Assembly: GCA_938007935.1 (NCBI GenBank)
Contig: CALLMD010000004.1
Coordinates: forward strand, 86,304-150,303
DNA: 64,000 nucleotides
Direction of reading: 5' to 3'
DNA from: an uncultured Hellea sp.
GTDB lineage: Bacteria > Pseudomonadota > Alphaproteobacteria > Caulobacterales > Maricaulaceae
A program made the translations under genes and the position numbers. Each line of letters starts with the position of its first letter. Positions within the stretch are counted from its first letter, which is position 1. The notes under the pieces were generated by a model. The model had not been told where the DNA came from. It did no database searches and was given only the letters and a program-made list of their open reading frames with translations. Positions 36,425 to 48,400 of this stretch are shown piece by piece.

Positions 36425-39400
36425 TTATGAGGCCAAGGCTTTGAGTAAGTCCGCGCTTCCGGAGGCTAGCTTCTGAGTTTCAAGGGCGAGTTGATCTCCT
36501 AAAGTTTGGGCTTGCGTTATTATCTGGCTTAACTCTGTCACGGCGCCAGTATTGAGATTAATCTGGGTCGTCGTGATAGCCGTTTGACCATTATCCAGTA
36601 GGGCCCGAATACGAAGCTCTATCGTTTCCTGATCAAGAGGGCGTGTGATTTCCATGAAATTAGCCCCAGGCACATATTCGGCCCAGTTGGGTAATGCCTC
36701 ACCATTGGCAAGAGTGACGTCCCAACGTTGAACCTGAGCATCTTCTAAGGCTTCAAGCGTACTCGTCATTTGCACATTGATATTGTGCTCATAGGCGACA
36801 GCTTCAACGACAAGATAACCCGCTTCATAACCTGGGATTTGGCTGGTCACCATACCGCCTTTAAAGTCACGATCACCGAACATACGTCCATGTCCATCAC
36901 GGCTTTCTAAGGCGCGCTCACGGAAGTATTTTTGCAGCTCAACAGGTTTATCTTCAAGGAATTCATAAGGATCGACCCCGCCTTCAAAAATAGACGGCTG
37001 AGGCGTGTCGACAACGCCAACAAAACCATCATCATTAACTTGCAGGCTGATTTCAGTGCTCGTCACACCGCCCTGCCCGTCATCAGCTGTAATAACGATG
37101 ACATAAGGGTCGGCTTGCGCAACGGTTGGAACGCCAGAAATGACGCCCGTATCAGGATCAATCGTCAAGCCCGCGGGTAAACCATCAGCAGAATATTGAA
37201 TGACAACATCGCCGTCCGGATCGTTTGTGAGACGTCCAACATCAATCATGACATTCTCACCTATGACCGGCGTAGGAACGGTAACGGGATCAATAACGGG
37301 CGGGAGATTATCGACAGTCCAGAGGAACTCTGTGCTGACAAAACCGCCTTCTGAATCAGTTGCCGTAATGGTAACTGTATATGGCCCGTCTAACGATGCT
37401 CCCGTTGGCAATGTCCCTTGAATGAGACCCGTCTCTGGGTTCAATGTCAGTCCGGGTGGAAGACCCTGCGCTGTATAGGTCAGCACCGTGTCATCAATAT
37501 CCGCAAATCCAGGCGAAATATCTACGGGCGTTATGAGATCACCATCCGTGTTGGATTGTGGCAAGAGGACCGTTGATAGAGGGTCGTCTTCACCCACCTT
37601 AACAGATTCATCAAGTGGTACGAGAACAGGCGCATCATTTACTGGCGTCACATTCAATGTGACCTCAGCGATATCTGTGCCGCCCTCACCGTCACTAATG
37701 GTATAAGTGAAACTATCTGGGCCGTTATAATTTTCAACAGGTTCATAGTCCACCGTGCCATCAGGATTTAGCGTAAGGATAGCCCCGCTTGGCAGTGTCA
37801 CAGGCTCGCCTATGGTTACGGGACGTCCGTTAATTTCTGTGATGACAATGTCATCACCATCTGGGTCTGTATCGTTTCCGACCAAATCAAGGACCGTTGG
37901 CGTATCTTCGGCAACCTCTAAAGGACCGTCATCTGACGCAATAGGCGCTGGATTTTCAACAACATATGTGAGGTTCGTTGTGAACGTCTCCCCATTCGGG
38001 TCTGTTACTGTTACCGCGATAACATATGTTCCCGGATTATTGGGATCACCGCCAAGGCTGGCATTCGCATCTGGCGTACCAGATATAACACCCGTTGCAG
38101 GATCAAAACTCAGTCCTGAAGGCAGCTCACTCGTATCAAGACTGATCGTTAAAACTTCCATCGGATCAGGGTCGCCAAAGAAGGATGTTAGATCAAGGAC
38201 GTCCACAGGCTCTCCGTCATTGCCTGTTTGCACCGGAATGTAATTTTCCGGATCAAAGGGTAAATCACGAGGATCTTCTGGGTCCGTTGGTACATGCGGG
38301 TTCTCACCAGAAATAACGGGCTGAGTTGGGTCAACAGGGATTGGCGCGTCATTTACTGGCGTCACATCAATCGTCACAGTGGCCACATCAATACCGCCCT
38401 CCCCATCACTTAGCGTATAGCCGAACGTCAAAGGGCCAAAGTAATCAAGACGCGGCTCAAAGAGAACAGAGCCATCCGCATTAACGGTTAAGCTGCCTTG
38501 CGGAATGTCTGTTGCAACGCCCACAGGAACGATTGTTCCATCGGCTAATGCCACAGAGTCAATCACAAGGTCATCGCCATCAGGATCGCTATCATTATCC
38601 AAGAAATTGACAGATAAAGGCGTATCTTCTGGCGTCGAATAATTATCATTCTCAGCGATAGGCGCAGGGTTGGTCACTGTAAGCTCGAACGTATCCGTTA
38701 CAGCTCCGCCCTCTCCATCATCAGCCGTCACTGTGACTGTATAAACACCGTCACCATTCGGGCCGCCTGTGCTGGCAGAGTTGTCAATCTCGCCTGTGAT
38801 CTCTCCTGTGACAGAGTCAAACGATAGACCTGATGGAAGACCGCTAGCCGTATAAGCAAGTTCATCACCATCAGGATCAGAGATCATGCTTGGGATAGAG
38901 ATTGTCTGCGCATCCTCAGCCGCAATCGGGCCAATCGGCGTATCAACAACAGGGGCAGGATTGGTCACTGTTAACTCGAACGTGTCCGTGACAGTTCCGC
39001 CCTCTCCATCATCAGCCGTCACCGCAACTGTGTAAACACCGTCACCATTTAGGCCGCCAGTGCTGGCAGAGTTATCAATCTCGCCTGTGATTTCGCCTGT
39101 AACAGGGTCAATCGTCAGGCCAGATGGAAGACCAGAAGCCGTGTAAGACAAATCATCACCATCAGGATCAGAGATCATGCTTGGGATAGACACTGTCTGC
39201 GCGTCCTCAGCCGCAATCGGGCCAATCGGCGTATCAACGACAGGGGCTGGGTTCGTGATTTCAAAGGTGACAACTGTTTCAACAGTTTCCCCATCAGGGT
39301 CCGTTGCCACAATCGTCACTTCATAAACACCATCACCATTCGGACCGCCTTGTGAAGCGTCAAGCGGCGGCGTGCCTGTGATTTCACCTGTAACAGGGTC

Positions 39401-42400
39401 AATCATCATCCAAGCCGGCATGTCAGGGGAGCTAAAGCTTAGTGGCTCAACATCAACATCCGTAAAGTATGGGCTCATATCGAGCGGCGTTAAGGCCGTG
39501 CTATCATCGCCTGTCTGTACAGGCACAATATCACTAGGATCAGCTGGCGGCGTGCCCGGATTATTCGGGTCAACCACAACAGGGGCGTCATTGACGCCTT
39601 CAACTGTTATCTCAACAGTCGCCGTATCAAAGCCGCCTTCTCCGTCACTAATCTGATAAGTCACAGTTGTTACAGCTGTTTCGCCGACATCAAGACCTTC
39701 AAAGTCACCATTGGGATCGAAGGTATAAGAGCCATCAGGGTTAATCGTGAACAAGCCGCCCATATCGCCAGCGACAGGCTGGCCAACAAGGGCTGGATCG
39801 CCATTGACTTCAGAGACAGTCAAATCATCACCATCAGGGTCAACATCAGAGCCTGTAATCACATTACCTGTGACAGGGGCGTCTTCTGTCGCCATTGCCA
39901 TATCGTCAGCTGCCGTTGGGGCTGGGTTCGTCACTGTAAGCTCGAATGTATCCGTGACAGTTCCGCCCTCTCCATCATCAGCCGTCACGGTAACTGTGTA
40001 AACACCGTCACTATTAGGCCCGCCAGTGCTGGCAGAGTTATCAATCTCGCCTGTGATTTCGCCTGTAACAGGGTCAATCATGAGGCCAGCTGGAAGACCC
40101 GTCGCTGTATAAGCTAACTCATCACCATCAGGATCAGAGATCATGCTTGGGATCGACACAGTCTGCGCATCCTCAGCCGCTATTGGGCCAATTGGCGTAT
40201 CAACAACGGGGGCCGGATTGGTGAAATCATAGGTCACATATGTTGTGAATGTTGCACCATTTGTATCTGTCGCGGTCACGGCTATGACATATACACCATC
40301 ACCATTTGGACCACCTTGCGAGGCACTATTATCAGGCGTACCAGAAATAGTTGTTCCATCAAATGATAGCCCTGGAGGCAGCTCTGATGGATCCAAGCTC
40401 AGCGTAACCGAATCCGAACTGTCTGGGTCACCAAAATACGGCGTCAAATCAAGTGGCGTTGACGGGACATCATCTGTGCCCGACTGAGCCGGAATATAAT
40501 TTAGCGGATCAAGCGGCGGCACACGAGGATCACTGGGGTCAACCGGATAATTCGGGTCAACAGGCGCAACAGGTTGAGTTGGATCAACCGGAATTGGCGC
40601 ATCATTCACACCTATAACCGTAATACTGACTGTGGCCGTATCAAAGCCGCCTTCGCCATCACTGACTTGATAGGTGAAGCTATTAACAGCGCCTTCATTT
40701 GCTCCTAAATATTCGAACTGACCATTTGGATCATAATCATAAGACCCATCAGCATTCATTGTGAGCAAAGCGCCGGATGGAAGTGTAATCACATCACCAG
40801 AGGTAATCGGCATGCCATTCACTTCTGTTACTGTTAAAACATCACCATCAGGATCTGTATCGGCGCCGAATCCGTTATTAAGGAACACCGAGTCAGAGAG
40901 AGCCGTGTCTTCATCCGTTGTTTCAGCGTCTAATTCTGCGATTGGAGGTGGGTTCACAATTGTGTAACTTACAACAGTGGACACAGTTTCCCCGTCCGGG
41001 TCGCTCGCAACAATTGTCACGTCATAGACGCCATCGCTATTTGGACCGCCTTGAGAGGCATCTGCTGGCGGCGTGCCTGTGATTTCACCCGTTACAGGGT
41101 CAATCATCATCCAAACTGGCATATCAGGTGAGCTAAAACTTAAAGTCTCAACATCAACATCGGTAAAGTACGGCGTCACATCAAGAGGCATTAAGCTTGC
41201 GCTATCATCACCGCTCTGAGCTGGAATAATCGCATTCGGGTCCACTGGCGGCAGACCAGTGATTGGGTCGATCACGATAGGGGCATCATTTGCGCCGTCA
41301 ATTGTGACGGTAACCTTTGCTAAATCTGTTCCACCCTCGCCGTCTGAGACAAGATAGGTAATCGTCGTCATACGCGTTTCGCCGACATCTAGGTCTTCAA
41401 AATCGCCATTTGGATCAAAGCTATATGAGCCATCAGCATTCACAGTGAACACACCACCTGTCGAGCCCGCAATTGGCACGCCGACATCAGCGGAATTGCC
41501 ATTGACTTCTGCTACGAAGAGCGTGTCGCCATCAGGGTCGTTATCAACGCCATTCCCATTATCGTCTGATATCAGATTGCCAGAAATTCCGGGCCCATCT
41601 TCTGCGGCCACAAGGTTATCATCCATGGCAATGGGCGCAGGGTTAGAGATGACATAATCCATGACAACACGCGTTTCTGTCCCGTCAAAATCAGTGACCA
41701 CAATTGTTATTGGATAAACACCGTCACCATTAGGGCCGCCTTGCGAGGCATCTAATGGCGGCGTGCCAGTAATGACACCCGTGAAATTATCAATCGTCAT
41801 CCAGCTTGGCGCATTCTCGATATTATAGAGATTCAACTCACCGTCCGGATCAACGAAATAATCAGAAACATCGAAGGCTGTCAGAGCAAAACTATCATCG
41901 CCTGTTTGCGCTGGAATGACGGGGTTGGGATTATTGGGATCATTTGGATCAATCAGCACGGGTGCATCATTTTCACCTGTGACCTCAATCTCAAGAGTCG
42001 CCGTATCGAAACCGCCCTCACCATCGCTGATTTGATAGGTGATAGTCGTTGAAACTGTTTCGCCAACATCAAGGCCTTCAAAGTCACCATTGGTCTCAAA
42101 GCTATAAGACCCATCCGCATTGATTGTGAACAGACCGCCCATATCGCCAGCCACAGCTTGGCCAATAAGCGCAGGATCGCCGCTCACTTCAGACACAATA
42201 ATTGTGTCTCCATCAGGGTCAGCATCGACGCCGCCACCATTATCGGCAAAGACTGAGCCTGTGATCACTGGCGTGTCTTCCGACGTTGTTGCCACATCAT
42301 CTTGAGCGATAGGCGCGGGGTTTGTGACTGTTAGATCGAAAGTATCAGTAATGCTTCCGCCCTCACCATCATCAGCTGTGATTGTGATAGTGTAAACACC

Positions 42401-45400
42401 GTCACTATTGGGGCCGCCTTGGCTCGCAGAGGAGTCTAGTTCGCCTGTAATTTCACCCGTAGCTGGGTCGATTGATAAACCTGCTGGCAAATCAGTGGCT
42501 GAGTAAGTCAGCGTATCCCCATCAGGATCGGAGATCATGCTTGGGATAGAGACTGTCTCGCCGTCAACCGCCGCTTGCGGGCCAATAGCTGTATCAACAA
42601 CAGGCGCGGGGTTGGTAAATGTATAAGTTACTGTCGTGGAGACCGCCTCGCCATCAGGGTCAGTGCCAACAACTGTAACAGTGTAAACACCATCACTATT
42701 TGGACCGCCCTGAGAGGCATCTGCGGGCGGGGTTCCTGTGATTTCGCCCGTAGCCGGATTAATGGTCATCCAGCTTGGTATGTCAGGGGATGTGAAAGCT
42801 AAAGTTTCGCCGTCCACATCCTCAAAGGCCGTGCTGGCATCAAATGGTAGCAATGCGGCGCCATCAACGCCTGTTTGCGGCGTCAATGTACCTGTCACCA
42901 CAGGCGCATCATTCACGCCTTGGATTGTCATTGTGACAGTCGCCGTATCAAATCCGTCTTCACCATCAGAGACTTCATAAGTGATAGTCGTAGTCGCTGT
43001 TTCGCCGACATCAAGGCCTTCAAACTCGCCATTGGAATCAAAGCTAATGTCACCATTGGCGTCAATCGTGAACAAGCCACCATCAGTGCCTGTAACAACC
43101 ATTCCAACATTACCTGCAACGCCATCAACTTCGGAAACAAAAAGCGTGTCAACATCAGGGTCACTATCGCTTGCGGTAATAACATTGCCTGAGAAAATCG
43201 TATCTTCATCACCAGTAAAGGCATCATCAACCGCATCAGGTGCTGGGTTAGTCACGGTTAGAACAAAGACATCTGTAATGGTTCCGCCCTCTCCGTCATC
43301 AGCGATAACCGTGATAACATGGATGCCGTCATTATTCGGACCGCCTTGGCTCGCAGAGTTATCAAGCGTGCCTGTGATTTCACCCGTATCTGGGTCGATT
43401 GATAAACCTGCTGGCAGATCAGTGGCAGAGTAAGTCAGTGTGTCTCCATCAGGATCAGAGATCATGCTTGGGATCGTTACTGTCTCGCCATCAAGCGCGG
43501 TTTGAGGGCCAATCGCCGTATCAACAACAGGTGCCGGGTTGGTAAATGTATAGGTTACTGTCGTTGAGACCGCTTCGCCATCAGGGTCCGTGCCAACAAC
43601 TGTGACCGTGTAAACACCATCACTATTCGGGCCGCCCTGCGAGGCATCTGCGGGCGGGGTTCCTGTAATCTCGCCAGTCACTGGATTAATCGACATCCAG
43701 CTTGGCATATCAGGTGATGAATAAGAGAGGCTCTCACCATCTACATCCTCAAAGGCAGTGCTGGCATCAAATGGAAATAATGCGGCGCCATCAACGCCTG
43801 TTTGCGGCGTCAATGTCCCCGTCACAATTGGCGCATCATTCACGCCTTGAATTGTCATTGTGACAGACGCCGTATCAAATCCGCCTTCACCGTCAGAGAC
43901 TTGGTAAGTGATAGTTGTGGTCGCGGTTTCACCAACATCAAGGTCTTCAAACTCGCCATTGGGATCAAAGCTAATGTCACCATTGGCGTCAATCGTGAAC
44001 AAGCCACCATCAGTGCCGGCAACAGCCATTCCGATATTGCCAGCGACGCCGTCAACTTCGGAAACAATAAGCGCATCGCCATCTGGGTCACTATCGCTTG
44101 CTGTGACGACATTGCCCGTAAAGACAGTGTCTTCATCACCCATATAGGCATCATCAACCGCATCAGGGGCTGGGTTTGTAACGGTCAGCGTGAATGTGTC
44201 TGTTTCAGTTCCGCCCTCTCCGTCATCTGCTGTCACAGTGATCGTATACACACCATCACTATTGGGGCCGCCTTGGCTGGCTGAATTATCAATTGTGCCT
44301 GTAATCTCGCCTGTATTAGGGTCAATCATCAAACCCGTTGGAAGACCTGATACGCTATAAGTGAGGTCATCACCATCAGGGTCAGAGAACATTGTCGGGA
44401 TCAAAATCTCTTCTGCGTCAACAGCCTCAATCGGGCCGACAGGCGTATCAACCACAGGGATTGGATTAGCGATAGTATAGGTGACTTGTGTCTGAACCGT
44501 CTCGCCATCTGGGTCAGTTGCGACAATCGTCACAACATATTCACCGTCACTATTCACTCCGCCTTGGGATGCATCTGCTGGCGGCGTACCCGTGATGACA
44601 CCTGTAACAGGATCAATACTCATCCAGCTTGGGATGTCAGGTGAGCTAAAGGTTAGGTCTTCACCGTCAACATCATTAAAGAATGGAGACACATCCAAAT
44701 CCATCAGAGCTGAGCTATCATGACCGCTCTGGGCCGGGATAATCATATTCGGATCAGATGGTGGATTAGCCGGATCATTGGGGTTAATAATAATCGGCGC
44801 GTCATTAGCGCCTTCAACAGTTATTGTAACGGTCGCGCTATCAAAGCCGCCTTCCCCGTCACTGATTTGATAGGTGATAGTCGTAGTCGCTGTTTCGCCA
44901 ACGTCCAGAGCTTCAAACTCACCATTCGCGTCAAAGGTATAAGAACCATCAGCAGCAATTGTGAATAGACCGCCGTTGCTGCCTGCAACCGGCTGGCCAA
45001 TATTTGCGGCGTCACCATCAACCTCGGACACTGTCAGATCATCACCATCAGGATCATTATCGCTGCCCGTAATGACATTGCCAGAGACTGTGCCGTCTTC
45101 TGATGCTGTATTCACATCATCTTGTGCAATCGGAGCTGCGTTCGTAATCGTATATTCTACCGTAGTCACGAATGTGTCACCATTACTGTCAGTGACAGTG
45201 ACATCAATCGCATAGACCCCGCCGACACCACCTTGGCTGGCATCTGCATCAGGCGTGCCTGATATTGTCGTGCCATCAAAGGTCAAGCCAGATGGAAGGT
45301 CTGCTACATCAAGGGTAAAGCTTACGGAATCATTCGTATCAGGATCACTAAAGAATGTGCTGAGGTCCAGAGACGTTACAGCTTCGCCATCTTCACCTGT

Positions 45401-48400
45401 CTGCGGAGGGATAAAGTCAGTACGATCAGCAGGCGTATTCGGATCACCCGGGATGACTGGAATGATATTAGCATTCACACCTGTAACGGTATAAGTCACC
45501 ACAGCCGTATCTGTGCCGCCATTACCATCATCGATTTGATAAACAATCTCGGTAATGCGCGTTTCGCCCACAGCCAAATCATCAAATTCGCCATTTGGAT
45601 CAAAGCTCGCCGTACCATTAGCGGCGACTGTAAAGAGGCCGCCATTTGACCCTGTAACAGCGCTGGCAACACCCGTGCCATTCGCTAAGCCATCCAATAA
45701 GGTGACATTATTGCCTGAGAGTACCCGCGTAACCGTGAAGGCGTCTCCATCAGGATCACTGTCAATCAATGTTGAGTTCGCATCAAAGAGATTAAGAGAT
45801 GAAATCGTATCTTCATTGCCTGTCAGCATATCATCAACAGCAATCGGATCATCATTGACGCCGAGCACGGTGATTGTCACGCTTGCCGTAGAGGTCTCAC
45901 CGCTAGGGTCAGTAATGACATATGTAAATGAATCCGTGCCAGATTGACCTTGGGTCAAATTATCATAGACGCCATTTGGATCATAAATATAAGTTCCATC
46001 CGCATTGAGCGTTAAGAACGCGCCGCTGGCTAAAGTAATCTGACTTCCAACGGCCGTAATATCCCCGCCAATAATGACCGAAATATCATCGCCATCAGGA
46101 TCGCTATCAATACCATTATTATTGTTGAAGAACACATTACCCGCGAGTGTCGTATCAGCCGTGGTAATATCTTCATCATCCTGAGCAACAGGGGCATCAT
46201 TGGGGTCACGATAATCAAGATCATTAATAAGCGGCGTAGCTGTACCAATAGAGGCATCTCCGCCAACATCTGATAAAGTCCCATCGAGCGGGCTAATACC
46301 CTCATTGACCACATATCCGTCATTCGCGTCACCATCAATGGCAAGATCGAATACATCAAATAAGCCATCACCATCGACATCATTCGCCGCATTAGAGAGC
46401 GTTCCATTGGCGATAAGCTCTTCACCATGTCCGGCTTCAGCAGCATCATCAATACCATCATTGTCTGAATCGGTGTCCAGATAATCCGGTGTTGTGTCAG
46501 GCGTTGTCGCATTTTCATCTGTATTGACAGGATCAATGATCGCCTCTGCAGCAGTCGCAGCACTTGATGCAGCTGTCAGCCCTGCGCCGCCATTGGTTAC
46601 GCTGCGGCTATCGTAATTATCATCCAATCCGTCATTATTGACATCAGTGATTGCCATGCCGCTACCGCTTGGCGCGATATAGTCTGCCGTTGTCTGCGCC
46701 TCGATATTATCCGTAATGCCGTCATTATCGGAGTCGATATCAAGATGATTTTTTATACCGTCATTATCAGTATCCAAGAAACGTTCAGCGCCGCTTATAA
46801 CGACAGCCACAAGGTCTTGAGAGCGGCCACCAGCAAAGCTCACTCTAACAGAGTCAACACTCGCATTACTCGTGCTAACAAAAGTAACGGATACATTTGA
46901 TCCATTGGAGGTCGTGAGATTACTGGGGATATTTACAACACCTGTAACTGGATCATATGTGATACCAGGCGCGGGGTTCTGAAGCTGGAAATCCTGTGTG
47001 GTTGCATCACCCGTCACAACCAAAGTCACGGTATAGTTAGACCCGCTTCTATGCCTATCCATGTCCACAACGTCTATAACGATTTCATCAGCTGGCACAG
47101 AATTCGTGAAGTCTGCCAGAACGAAACCAGCTCCGCCGCGAGAGAAAGCTGTTCCTCGGCGGATCAAACTTGTATCCGTGGTAACGGTCGTATTTGTATC
47201 GCCTGGCCAGTTTACAGGTCCCACATCAGAGCTTATACGTGTCAATAATGGTGGATCACCTTGCTCATCCACATCCAAAATACCGTCATTATCATCATCG
47301 ACATCAACATTATCACGTACACCATCGCCATCAGTATCAGGATTATGTTCTGTATCTCTAAAGTCGACATCCTCGGTTAAAGGCACTCCGCCAGCGGCGT
47401 CTCTATCGCGATCAACAAGCGCTGCTGCGCCTGTCGCAATGCTCTCATTAACGTCAAATCCGTCATTTATAGCGCCGTCAATTGCCGTTTCATATTGATC
47501 GAATAGACCATCTCCATCCGCATCATTGCTTGCGTCTGACAATGTACCATTGGCAATCTCAGTCTGGCCCAATCCGTTTTCAGCATTGTCAGAGGCGCCA
47601 TCGCCATCTGAATCTGTATCCGTGTAGTCAGGCGTTACATCAGACCCTGATGTCGCGGCTGCATCTGTATTAACGGGTACAAGCCCTTGCCCTTCATTCA
47701 GTGAAGCAGCGGTCGAAGTTGAAGTCAGAGCATTGCCGCGCGTATCGTAATTATCATCCAGGCCATCTCGGTTGATATCAGTTATACCGTTTGCAATACC
47801 AGATGGTGCAATATACCCATTAGTGCTTTGGCCTTCGAGATTATCTGTAATACCGTCATTATCACTATCGATATCAAGGTGATTGGCAATACCGTCGCCA
47901 TCAGTATCACGCGTGACGTTTACCTGCTGAACTTGCAGTGAGTCCAATGTAATCACCGACCCACCCCCATTATTGCGGAAGAAGACCTGCGGGATACCCG
48001 GCGAAGACGCATCATAGGTAAAGCGGAAAGTTACTTGCTGCCAAATGGGATCTAGGGCGAGAGGCGTTCCAGGCGTCGCATTATGAACCTCTGCATTGGT
48101 AGGGAAGTCACTTAGTGATGGTATATTGCTTCCATAGATATCAGAAATTCCCAGAGTAACCGAGTCGGCTCCAACACCCGAAATACCGAATTCTGGTGTG
48201 GCGAGATTTAAAACAGGTGTTCCATTTGGACCTGTCGCATCATAAACAGGCAAAATACCGACAAATGCCGTAAACTGATATTCTGCCCCATCAATGAGTT
48301 GCCCGCCAAGATCACTCGAAACAGATTCGCCATTCACAGAAAAAATGGCCAGACCACCGCCTGCAGGACTTTCTACAACTTGTACACCATCCCATGCTGA

